NCBI GenBank assembly: GCA_964503125.1
Contig: CAZCZE010000039.1
Location: forward strand, 156,534 to 220,533
Reading direction: 5' to 3'
Length of the DNA: 64,000 bases
Source: FEN-1219 sp964503125
GTDB taxonomy: Bacteria > Pseudomonadota > Gammaproteobacteria > Steroidobacterales > Rariloculaceae
The notes below the pieces were generated by a model. The model was not told the DNA's origin, made no database searches, and worked only from the letters and a program-made list of their open reading frames with translations. Positions 32,785-40,355 of this stretch are shown here, piece after piece; the stretch's first letter is position 1; each line of letters begins with the position of its first letter. Both the position numbers and the translations under genes were made by a program.

Positions 32785-33831
32785 ATGACACCCACAATCG
32801 TCCACGTCAACACGGCTCGCGGCTATCGTGGTGGCGAGCGGCAAACGGAGCTTCTCATACGCGGGCTCGCAACCTGCCACGTTCGCCAGGCGCTCGTCGC
32901 GCGGCGCGGCGGCGCGCTGGCCGAGCGCGTGCGCCAACTGGGTATCGAGGTACGCGAAGTGGCTGGCGGGCTACTATCGGTCGTGCGCGCGACACGCCAC
33001 GCTTCGCTAGTGCACGTGCACGAAGGGCGCAGCGTCTACGCCGCCTACGTGCGGCTCGCGCTTTCGCGCACGCCTTACGTGATCACGCGCCGCGTCAACA
33101 ATCCGATTCGCGATCATTGGTTCGCGCATCGCGCCTACGCATGTGCGGCTTACGTCGCGGCCGTAGCGCCGCAAGTCGCGGAGATCGTGCGCGCGTACGA
33201 CGCCGCCATCCCGGTAGGCGTCATCCACAGCGGTAGCAGTGGTTTCAGCGTCGACGCGGCGGCGAGCACCGCGATTCGCGCCCAATTCGGCGGCAAGCTC
33301 GTCGTCGGCCACGTCGGGGCGCTCGACAACGCGCAGAAGGGGCAGGAGCACATCATCGCGGTGGCGCGCGAGATCGAGCGTTCGCACCCCGACGTGCATT
33401 TCGTCATGGTCGGCGGCGGCGAAGACGAAGCCGTGCTCAAGGCCGCCGCGGCGGGCCTCTCGAACGTCACGTTCACGGGCTTCGTGAACAACGTCGGCGA
33501 CTACCTCGCGGCGTTCGACGTCTTCATCCTGCCGTCGAATCGCGAAGGTATCGGCAGCATTCTCTTCGACGCGATGGAGCAGGCGCTCCCGGTCGTCGCA
33601 AGCCGCGTCGGCGGCGTCCCCGACATTGTCCATGAAGGCGTCAACGGCATCCTCATCGATGCCGCGAGCCCTGCACAGCTGCGCGATGCGATCCTTGCGT
33701 TGCGGACGAGCCCCGAGCGGCGGCGTGCATACGGCGAGCACGGGCGCCAGCTCGCGAAGAGGTTCACGAGTGAAGCGATGTGGCGCAAGTACTTGGCGCT
33801 CTACGAAGCCGTGCTGGGGCCCCTCGTGTGA
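32785..33831 (+). CDS. Glycosyltransferase family 4 protein (first of two)
   Basis: 348 residues from ATG 32785. The GT-B layout is visible: an N-terminal TARGYRGGERQTELLIRGLA acceptor-side motif, a central linker with VVGHVGALDNAQKGQEHI, and a C-terminal donor domain with NREGIGSILFDAMEQALPVV (EX7E) and GGVPDIVHEGVNGILID. It probably transfers a hexose to a lipid-linked oligosaccharide at the cytoplasmic membrane face. A TACGCT -10-like box (about 32740) lies in the divergent region shared with asnB. It is coupled to the next gene by GTGA overlap. Confidence 0.88.
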   Translation: MTPTIVHVNTARGYRGGERQTELLIRGLATCHVRQALVARRGGALAERVRQLGIEVREVAGGLLSVVRATRHASLVHVHEGRSVYAAYVRLALSRTPYVITRRVNNPIRDHWFAHRAYACAAYVAAVAPQVAEIVRAYDAAIPVGVIHSGSSGFSVDAAASTAIRAQFGGKLVVGHVGALDNAQKGQEHIIAVAREIERSHPDVHFVMVGGGEDEAVLKAAAAGLSNVTFTGFVNNVGDYLAAFDVFILPSNREGIGSILFDAMEQALPVVASRVGGVPDIVHEGVNGILIDAASPAQLRDAILALRTSPERRRAYGEHGRQLAKRFTSEAMWRKYLALYEAVLGPLV

Positions 33832-34946
33832 CGGATGGATCTCACAGCGTGGCGACGCCGATCAAAGCACTGTGCATCACCGAGGATCCGGACCGCCCGA
33901 CCACGGCGACGTTCGCGGGCCTCAAACGCGCGGGCGTCGACGTGACCGTGATCTGCCCGGCGAACACGGAGCGGCGTGCGTGGCTCGCCGAGAACGGCGT
34001 GCGCCTGCTCGACATTCCGCTGCGCAAGCGCGTCGACCGCGACGCCGCGCGGCAGCTGCGCGCCGAGCTCGTCGCCGGGCGCTACGACATCCTGCACTTG
34101 TTCAGCAACAAGGCGTTGCAGAATGGGCTTGCGGCGAGCCGCGGTTTGCCCGTCAAGATCGTGGCTTATCGCGGCATCGTCGGTAACGTGAGCTTCTTCA
34201 GCCCCGTGTCGTGGCGGCGCTTCTTGAACCCGCGCATCGATCGCATCGTCTGCGTCGCCGACGCCGTCCGCGACTACTTCTTGCGTATGCGGCCCGCGGT
34301 TTTGCGCGTGCCGGCCGAGCGGCTGCTGACCATCTATAAGGGTCACAGCCTCGACTGGTACCGTGAGTCGCCGGCCGATCTTGCGACAGCCGGTGTCCCC
34401 GCACGCGCGTTCGTGCTCGTGTGCGTCGCCAACTACCGGCCGCGCAAGGGCATCGAAGTGCTCGTTGACGCGTTCGCGCAATTGCCGGCCGAATGGGGAG
34501 CGCACTTGCTGCTGATCGGCGGCGGCATGGATGCTCGGCGGCTCGCGCGTCGTATCGCCGCGTCCGGAGTCGCCGACCGCGTCCACGTGCTCGGCTACCG
34601 CCGCGACGCACCGGCGTTGACCGCGGCCTGCGACGTATTCGTGTTGCCGTCGACGAAGCGCGAAGGACTCGCGCGTTCGCTCATCGAGGCCATGGCCTAC
34701 GGTGTGGCGCCGGTCGTGACGGATTGCGGCGGCAGCCCCGAGCTCGTCGTCGCGGGAGTCAGCGGTCTCGTCGTCCCCGTCAACGACGCCGCGGCGTTGG
34801 CGGCTGCCGTCGCGTCCCTTCACGACGACCCGGCCCTGCGTGCCCGTCTCGGCGCCGCGGCCCGCGAGCGCATCGCGCGCGATTTCCGCATCGAGGACAC
34901 GATCGCGCAAACGCTCGCGCTCTATCGCACGCTTGCCGGGAAGTAG
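33828..34946 (+). CDS. Glycosyltransferase family 4 protein (second of two)
   Basis: About 372 residues from a GTG overlapping the previous stop; a GTG at 33849 (MATPIKALCITEDPD) is an alternative start. The N-terminal domain reads CITEDPDRPTTATFAGLKRA and ILHLFSNKALQNG. The donor domain has VCVANYRPRKGIEVLVDAFA, LPSTKREGLARSLIEAMAYG (EX7E) and DCGGSPELVVAGVSGLVVP. The specificity is unknown. It belongs to the same glycan locus and ends 4 nt from the convergent methyltransferase gene. Confidence 0.87.
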   Translation: MTDGSHSVATPIKALCITEDPDRPTTATFAGLKRAGVDVTVICPANTERRAWLAENGVRLLDIPLRKRVDRDAARQLRAELVAGRYDILHLFSNKALQNGLAASRGLPVKIVAYRGIVGNVSFFSPVSWRRFLNPRIDRIVCVADAVRDYFLRMRPAVLRVPAERLLTIYKGHSLDWYRESPADLATAGVPARAFVLVCVANYRPRKGIEVLVDAFAQLPAEWGAHLLLIGGGMDARRLARRIAASGVADRVHVLGYRRDAPALTAACDVFVLPSTKREGLARSLIEAMAYGVAPVVTDCGGSPELVVAGVSGLVVPVNDAAALAAAVASLHDDPALRARLGAAARERIARDFRIEDTIAQTLALYRTLAGK

Positions 34947-34950
34947 CGCG

Positions 34951-35748
34951 TTACGAATACCAACAGGCCGGCAAATCGAGCGGCGGCTTGCCGACGTTGG
35001 GCCGATCGAGCGGGTGCGGGAACGTCGTGCGATAGCGCGTCGAACGCAAGCGGTCCTTACGCAGGAACGTGAACTCGGCGATCCGCGGGATCTCGAGTCC
35101 CGCGCTCTTGACGATGCCGCAGCAGTTGTTCGGGTGGATGTGCACGACGGCGTGCGTGGCGAGCAACCGCTCGAACGCGCGCGCCGCCAGAGCGAAGAAC
35201 GGTTCGTTCCAGAGCTGCGGTAGCCAGTGAAACTCGATGACCATGATCCTGAACCGCGCGAGCAGGCTCGGCGACGTGGCCAGAAGGGTCTCGTACTCGG
35301 CTCCTTCGATATCCATTTGCAGCAGCAGCTCCGAGGAGTCGGCTCCGAGCTTCGCGGCATGCCAGTCGTCGAGCGTCATGAAGCGCTCGTTCGTGAGACA
35401 ACCGACGAAGCGCTTGTCGAACGCGAAGCTCGGGTGTTGCACGGCGGGTCCGTCGACCGAGTGATCCGCGAGAAACACGCGCATGCCGCGCTGGGCGAGG
35501 GCGAGCTCGAACCCCGATTCGTTCGAGACGCCCGGCGAGAACGCGTAGCGGATGCCGCCGAGATCGTCGGGCACGAGATAACCGCCGTCGCCATCGGGAC
35601 CCACGCGGATGAGAGGAGTGTCGGGGTCGAGCGGGCGCAGGGCGGTGAGCAACGCCCGCAGCGCGGCACGCGGCGTGCGCGCGGCCGCGTGCATACCGAG
35701 CGTCCCCGCAAGTCGAACGCCTGCGGCCTTCAAGGTCTTGCGACGCAT
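34951..35748 (-). CDS. FkbM-like methyltransferase
   Basis: 265 residues. The SAM-binding region contains LIRVGPDGDGGYLVPDDLGG followed by YAFSPGVSNESGFELALAQR, and the family hallmark LLLQMDIEGAEYETLLATSP (DIEGAE) lies in the middle. FRIMVIEFHWLPQL and VVHIHPNNCCGI follow. FkbM-type enzymes often O-methylate sugars in surface polysaccharides, which fits the location. The acceptor is unknown. It is read towards the GT4 genes and away from tRNA-Leu. Confidence 0.82.
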   Translation of the reverse strand: MRRKTLKAAGVRLAGTLGMHAAARTPRAALRALLTALRPLDPDTPLIRVGPDGDGGYLVPDDLGGIRYAFSPGVSNESGFELALAQRGMRVFLADHSVDGPAVQHPSFAFDKRFVGCLTNERFMTLDDWHAAKLGADSSELLLQMDIEGAEYETLLATSPSLLARFRIMVIEFHWLPQLWNEPFFALAARAFERLLATHAVVHIHPNNCCGIVKSAGLEIPRIAEFTFLRKDRLRSTRYRTTFPHPLDRPNVGKPPLDLPACWYS

Positions 35749-35806
35749 CAGCGGAGCCGCGCAGGCTGCGATCGGGTCATGGCGCGATAGTGTTGGTGGC
35801 GGGCCG

Positions 35807-35893
35807 TGGTGCCCAGGAGAGGACTTGAACCTCCACGAGTGTTACCCCACTGGCACCTGAAACCAGCGCGTCTACCAATTCCGCCACCTGGGC
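35807..35893 (-). tRNA. tRNA-Leu (anticodon CAG)
   Basis: An 87-nt class II tRNA on the minus strand. The acceptor stem is GCCCAGG/CCTGGGC with discriminator A and an encoded CCA. The anticodon stem CTGGT/GCCAG closes the loop TTCAGGT with anticodon CAG (reads CUG). The long variable arm (GTGGGGTAACACTC region) and T-arm GGAGGTTCAAGTCCTCT are intact. It marks the edge of the glycan locus. Confidence 0.95.
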
Positions 35894-36042
35894 TAAGGCA
35901 AGCGAAGGCCGAGGAATCTACTGACTACCTCCGGGGCTGTCAAACCGCGCCGCGCGGCCGTCCGCAAGCGGTGCGGCGCCTCGTCGGCTAAGATGCGGCC
36001 GATGATTCATAGACCTACGCCCGCAGCGCGAGGCCCTCGCTG

Positions 36043-38265
36043 ATGCCTCGTCCGCCGCCTACGAAGGGCGCGGGCGAGCGCCAATACGAGCACCAAATCC
36101 CGAGTCGCGAGGAGATTCTTGCGGGGATGGAACAGGCGGGCGAGCCGCTGGTGCTCGAGGCGCTCGCGCCGCGCTTCGGCATCAAGACGGAACAACATCG
36201 GCGCGCGCTCGAGGCGCGGCTGCGCGCGATGGCGCGCGACGGTCAGCTGCTCCGCAATCGCGCCGACGAATTCTGTCTCACGAAGCATCTCGGCGTCGTC
36301 ACGGGCACGGTGCTCGCGCATCGCGACGGCTTCGGCTTCCTGCGTCCCGACGACGCCAGCGGGGACCTCTATCTCTCCGCGCGCGAGATGCAGACGCTCT
36401 GGGACGGCGACCGCGTGGCCGCGCGCCCGAGCGACACGCCGCGCGGCCGCGAGGGGCACATCGTCGAGATTCTCGCGCGCGGCAAGACCAGCATCGTGGG
36501 CACGTTGCGTCGCGAGGGCGGCATCGATTACGTGCGGGAGAGCGGCGAGTCGCGCACCGAGGTGCTCATCGCACGCGGCGAGTCGCACGGCGCGAAACCC
36601 GGCGACGTCGTTCGCGTCGACGTCCTCGAGTACCCGAGCAAGCGCGGGCACGCGATCGGCCGCGTCGCTGGCGTCGTCGGCCGGCAGGACCGGCCCGGGA
36701 TCGACACGGACGTCGCCATTCTCGCGCACGGCATCCCGAACGAGTGGCCCGCCGAAGCGCTCGCCGAGGCGCGGCAATGGTCGAGCGAGGTGCCGGCGAA
36801 GGCCAAGGAAGGGCGCGAGGATCTTCGCAGCGTGCCGCTCGTCACGATCGACGGTGCCGATGCCCGCGATTTCGACGACGCCGTTTACTGCGAGCGGCAC
36901 GGCGACGGCTGGCGCCTCATCGTGGCCATCGCCGACGTCAGCTACTACGTGCCGACGGACTCGCCGCTCGACCGCGAGGCGCGGGCGCGCGGCACGTCGG
37001 TCTATTTCCCCGATCGCGTCGTGCCGATGTTGCCCGAAGAGCTCAGCAACGGCCTCTGCTCGCTGAATCCGCACGTCGATCGGTTGTGTCTCGTCTGCGA
37101 GATGCAGGTGTCGCGCGCGGGCGAAGTGACGCGGTCGGAGTTCTATGAAGCCGTGATGCGTTCGGCTGCGCGACTCACCTACAACGAAGCCGCGAGCATC
37201 CTCGCGACGGCGCGGCCACGCGGCCAGCACGCCGAGCTCAAGCCGAGGCTCGAGGCGCTGCACGCGGTCTACGAGGCGTTCGCAGGAGTGCGCAAGCATC
37301 GCGGCGCCATCGACTTCGACCTGCCGGAGATGAAGATCGAGCTCGACGAGCGCGGCCAAGTGCGCAGCGTGCACGCCGCCGAGCGGCTCGTGACGCACAA
37401 GATCATCGAGGAATGCATGATCGCGGCCAACGTCGAGTCGGCGAAGCGGATCCACAAAGGCCGGATTCCGGGCTTGTATCGCGTCCACGAAGGCCCGGAC
37501 GAAGGTAAGCTCGAGGAGCTCGTGCTGTTTCTGCGCACGTTCGGCTACAAGCTCGCACCGAAACAGATCTCGCCGAAGGAGATCAACCGCGTCATCGCGA
37601 GTGTGGCCGGCAAACCCGAGGAAGATCTCGTCGAGATGGTGGTGTTGCGCTCGATGATGCAGGCGCGTTACCAGCCCGGTAACGTCGGGCATTTCGGCTT
37701 GGCGCTCGGCGCGTACGCACACTTCACGTCGCCGATCCGCAGGTACCCCGATCTGCTCGTGCATCGCGCCATCAAGTGGCTCAACGCCAAGCGCTCGGCC
37801 AAAGGCTTCCGCTACGGGCTCGAGGAGATGGGGCAGCTCGGCGAGCATTGCTCGCGCACCGAGCGGCGCGCCGACGAAGCGACACGCGAGGTCGCCGAGC
37901 GGCTGAAGTGCGTGTACTTGAAGGAACGCGTCGGCGAAACGTTCGATGTCGTGATTGCCAGCGTCGTGCCGTTCGGTTTGTTCGTGCGGCTGCCGGCGCT
38001 CGCCGCCGACGGCCTGGTGCACGTGACGGCGTTGCCGCGCGATTACTACCATCGCGACGCCGCCGGCACGACGCTCACGGGCGAGCGTTCGGGGCACGTC
38101 TATCGGCTCATGGATACGCTCAAAGTGCGGCTCGTGGCCGTCAACGTCGAAGAGCGTAAGGTCGATTTCGTGCCCGCGGAGCAGGGCGGCGCGGCGCCCG
38201 AGCGGCAGGGCCGTCAGGGGCCGCAGGATCGGAAAGGGCGGCGCGGCCGGCGGCGTGGCCAGTAG
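36043..38265 (+). CDS. rnr: Ribonuclease R
   Basis: 740 residues. The winged-helix N-terminus (PSREEILAGMEQ, IKTEQHRRALEARLRAMARD) precedes cold-shock domains (TGTVLAHRDGFGFLRPDD). The RNB catalytic domain carries TIDGADARDFDDAVYC (active-site aspartates), ARGTSVYFPDRVVPMLPEEL and YAHFTSPIRRYPDLLVHRAI. A C-terminal S1 domain (GETFDVVIASVVPFGLFVRL) is followed by a basic Gln/Gly/Arg tail. It is a 3'-5' exonuclease that degrades structured RNA. Overlap with rlmB by 11 nt reproduces the usual rnr-rlmB pairing. Confidence 0.97.
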   Translation: MPRPPPTKGAGERQYEHQIPSREEILAGMEQAGEPLVLEALAPRFGIKTEQHRRALEARLRAMARDGQLLRNRADEFCLTKHLGVVTGTVLAHRDGFGFLRPDDASGDLYLSAREMQTLWDGDRVAARPSDTPRGREGHIVEILARGKTSIVGTLRREGGIDYVRESGESRTEVLIARGESHGAKPGDVVRVDVLEYPSKRGHAIGRVAGVVGRQDRPGIDTDVAILAHGIPNEWPAEALAEARQWSSEVPAKAKEGREDLRSVPLVTIDGADARDFDDAVYCERHGDGWRLIVAIADVSYYVPTDSPLDREARARGTSVYFPDRVVPMLPEELSNGLCSLNPHVDRLCLVCEMQVSRAGEVTRSEFYEAVMRSAARLTYNEAASILATARPRGQHAELKPRLEALHAVYEAFAGVRKHRGAIDFDLPEMKIELDERGQVRSVHAAERLVTHKIIEECMIAANVESAKRIHKGRIPGLYRVHEGPDEGKLEELVLFLRTFGYKLAPKQISPKEINRVIASVAGKPEEDLVEMVVLRSMMQARYQPGNVGHFGLALGAYAHFTSPIRRYPDLLVHRAIKWLNAKRSAKGFRYGLEEMGQLGEHCSRTERRADEATREVAERLKCVYLKERVGETFDVVIASVVPFGLFVRLPALAADGLVHVTALPRDYYHRDAAGTTLTGERSGHVYRLMDTLKVRLVAVNVEERKVDFVPAEQGGAAPERQGRQGPQDRKGRRGRRRGQ

Positions 38266-39013
38266 GCACCAACAGATCTACGGCTTGCATGCCGTGCGGG
38301 CCGTGCTCGAACGGCGGCCCGAAACGCTCGTCACGGCCAAGGTGTTGCGCGAGGCGAGCGGCAAGCTCGGCGAGCTCGTGCGAGCACTGGCGGCGCGCGG
38401 CGTGGCCGTCGAGCGCGTTGCGCGCGCGGATCTCGACCGGCTCACGGAGGGCGGCGTGCACCAGGGTATCGTCGTGGAGACGGCGGCAGCGACCGAGTTC
38501 TCGATCGCGGATTTCGAGGCGCTGGTGCTCGAGCGGGGAAGGGTCTTGCGCCTGCTCGTGCTCGACGGCGTCGAGGATCCGCGCAACCTCGGCGCCTGCC
38601 TGCGCACCGCCGATGCGGCCGGCATCGATGCCGTGGTCGTGCCCAAGGACCGCTCGGCCAGGCTCACGGCCGTCGCCGTCAAGACCTCGACGGGCGCCGC
38701 GGAGACCGTGCCCGTGTTCCGCGCGCCGAATCTCGCGCGCGCGCTCGCGTGGCTCAAGGAAGCCGGCGTATGGGTCGTCGGCGCCGACGCTGCGGCGCGA
38801 CAGTCGCTCCATGCGACCAAGCTCGCGCCGCCCGTCGCCCTCGTGCTGGGCGGCGAGGGACGTGGCGTGCGCCGCCTGACGCGCGATCTTTGCGACGAGC
38901 TTGTGTTCATCCCGATGGCGGGCTCGGTCGAAAGCCTCAACGTCTCCGTCGCCGCGGGCATCGTGCTCTTCGAGCTGCTGCGCCAGGCGCCGAAGGCCGG
39001 CCCCGCGCCTTGA
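38255..39013 (+). CDS. rlmB: 23S rRNA (guanosine-2'-O-)-methyltransferase RlmB
   Basis: 252 residues from a GTG inside rnr. A substrate-binding L30e-like N-terminus (QIYGLHAVRAVLERRPETL, EGGVHQGIVVE) precedes a SPOUT domain with LVLDGVEDPRNLGACLRTAD, KTSTGAAETVPVFR, LVLGGEGRGVRRL and IPMAGSVESLNVSVAAGIVL. This is the trefoil-knot pattern of the TrmH/RlmB class. It methylates G2251 of 23S rRNA (E. coli numbering). Confidence 0.96.
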   Translation: MASRHQQIYGLHAVRAVLERRPETLVTAKVLREASGKLGELVRALAARGVAVERVARADLDRLTEGGVHQGIVVETAAATEFSIADFEALVLERGRVLRLLVLDGVEDPRNLGACLRTADAAGIDAVVVPKDRSARLTAVAVKTSTGAAETVPVFRAPNLARALAWLKEAGVWVVGADAAARQSLHATKLAPPVALVLGGEGRGVRRLTRDLCDELVFIPMAGSVESLNVSVAAGIVLFELLRQAPKAGPAP

Positions 39014-39045
39014 GCTGCCCGCGTCGACGCTGTACCATGCTCGAC

Positions 39046-39098
39046 CCCCGAGCCCGAACAATCGGGGAACTCCTTGCCTCACCGCTTTGACGGGAGGC
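39046..39098 (+). promoter_or_regulatory. Two hairpins in the rpsF leader (possible autoregulatory element)
   Basis: Hairpin 1 pairs CCCCGA (39046-39051) with TCGGGG (39062-39067). Hairpin 2 pairs GCCTC (39076-39080) with GAGGC (39094-39098) and, after one bulged A, CCG (39082-39084) with CGG (39091-39093). Leaders of rpsF operons in many bacteria carry an S6:S18-binding structure built around a CCG element. Whether this one is homologous cannot be decided by eye. Confidence 0.35.
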
Positions 39099-39122
39099 TG
39101 TGCAACCCATAGGGAGATCTGC

Positions 39123-39566
39123 TTGAGACACTACGAAGTCGTGTTTCTGGTCCATCCTGACCAGAGCGAACAGGTACCGGCCATGATGGAGCGGTACCGC
39201 AACATGATCGAAGGCGCCAGCGGCCGCATCCACCGCCAAGAGGACTGGGGCCGCCGCCAGCTCACGCACTCGATCGCCAAAGTGCACAAGGCGCATTACC
39301 TGCTGCTCAACATCGAGTGCGACAAACCGACGCTCGACGAGCTCGTCGGCGCGTTCCGGTTCAGCGATGCCGTGCTGCGTTATCTCGTCATCGCTCGCGA
39401 CGAGGCCGTCACCGAGCCGTCGTTCATGGCGAAGGCGCGCGAGGAAGAGGAGGAGCGCGAGGCGCAGTCCGCCACGCGCGGCTCGGCGCGCGAGGCGCGT
39501 CCGCGTCCGCCGCCCGATTTCGACAGCCCCGTAGCGGCGTTCGACGACGCCGTCGAACCCGAATAG
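39123..39566 (+). CDS. rpsF: 30S ribosomal protein S6
   Basis: 147 residues from a TTG with a GGGAG ribosome-binding site; the start is fixed by the conserved N-terminus MRHYEVVFLVHPDQSEQV. EDWGRRQLTHSIAKVHKAHY and DAVLRYLVI are typical S6 motifs. The C-terminal tail is unusually long and charged (EEEEEREAQSATRGSAREAR, then a Pro-rich acidic end). It pairs with S18 on the 30S platform. It is the first gene of the rpsF-rpsR-rplI operon; no priB is present between rpsF and rpsR. Confidence 0.96.
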   Translation: MRHYEVVFLVHPDQSEQVPAMMERYRNMIEGASGRIHRQEDWGRRQLTHSIAKVHKAHYLLLNIECDKPTLDELVGAFRFSDAVLRYLVIARDEAVTEPSFMAKAREEEEEREAQSATRGSAREARPRPPPDFDSPVAAFDDAVEPE

Positions 39567-39577
39567 GAGACTGACTC

Positions 39578-39802
39578 ATGGCTCGTTATTTTCGGCGCAA
39601 GAAATTCTGCCGCTTCACTGCCGAAGGCGTGAAAGAGATCGACTACAAGGATCTCGCGACGCTCAAGGCCTATATCACCGAGACCGGCAAGATCGTGCCG
39701 AGCCGCATCACGGGCACGAGCGCGCCCTATCAGCGCCAGCTCGCCACGGCGATCAAGCGCGCGCGCTACTTGGCGCTGCTGCCGTACACGGATCAGCACT
39801 GA
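39578..39802 (+). CDS. rpsR: 30S ribosomal protein S18
   Basis: 74 residues, normal length. MARYFRRKKFCRFTAEGVKE, IDYKDLATLKAYITETGKIV and ITGTSAPYQRQLATAIKRAR are the conserved S18 sequence. Its partner S6 is encoded 11 nt upstream, and rplI follows after 57 nt. Confidence 0.98.
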   Translation: MARYFRRKKFCRFTAEGVKEIDYKDLATLKAYITETGKIVPSRITGTSAPYQRQLATAIKRARYLALLPYTDQH

Positions 39803-39859
39803 GTGTAAGTCGACTGAGCTTGCGGGCGCCGTCGCGCGCGCGAGCACGAGGCTAGAGAC

Positions 39860-40321
39860 ATGGAAATCATCCTGCTCCAGAAAGTGGACAACGTCGGCGG
39901 TATCGGCGACCGCGTTCGCGTGAAGGCGGGTTACGCCCGCAACTACCTCATCCCGCAGGGCAAGGCCACGCTCGCGACGGCGGCCAACATCGCCAAGTTC
40001 GAGTCGCGTCGCACGGAGCTCGAGGCCAAGGCTGCGGCGGAGCTCACCGCGGCCCAGGCGCGTGCGAAGAAGCTCGAGGGGCTTAAGCTCAAGATCGAGA
40101 TGCAGGCCGGCGCCGAGGGCAAACTGTTCGGCTCGGTCGGCACGGTCGACATCGCCGAGGCCGTCAACAAGCACGGCGTGGAGATCGAGCGCAGCGAGGT
40201 GCGGTTGGCCGAAGGCCCGCTGCGCGTCGTCGGCGAGCACCACATCGAGCTGCACTTGCATGCGGACGTCAACGTAGGGCTCACTGTCGTCATCGAGGCC
40301 GCGGAACCCGCCAAGGCGTAG
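39860..40321 (+). CDS. rplI: 50S ribosomal protein L9
   Basis: 153 residues. The N-terminal domain MEIILLQKVDNVGGIGDRVR with VKAGYARNYLIPQGKATLAT is diagnostic. A long connecting helix (RRTELEAKAAAELTAAQARA) leads to the C-terminal domain (GSVGTVDIAEAVNKHGVEIE). It binds near the base of the L1 stalk. dnaB starts 34 nt downstream. Confidence 0.98.
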   Translation: MEIILLQKVDNVGGIGDRVRVKAGYARNYLIPQGKATLATAANIAKFESRRTELEAKAAAELTAAQARAKKLEGLKLKIEMQAGAEGKLFGSVGTVDIAEAVNKHGVEIERSEVRLAEGPLRVVGEHHIELHLHADVNVGLTVVIEAAEPAKA

Positions 40322-40355
40322 CGCAACGCGGGCCGGCCGGCGCGGAAGGATCAGG

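Noticed and set aside
30890..32797. Longer asparagine synthase with an N-terminal extension
   Set aside because: Class II glutaminases need Cys at position 2 after Met removal; only GTG 32632 provides this, with a good ribosome-binding site.
35807..35893. tRNA-Leu as attachment site of an integrated island containing the glycan locus
   Set aside because: No integrase, no direct repeat of the tRNA 3' end and no change to phage-like genes were seen.
36007..38097. Long minus-strand frame opposite rnr
   Set aside because: Same reason: compositional shadow of RNase R with no motif or start signal.
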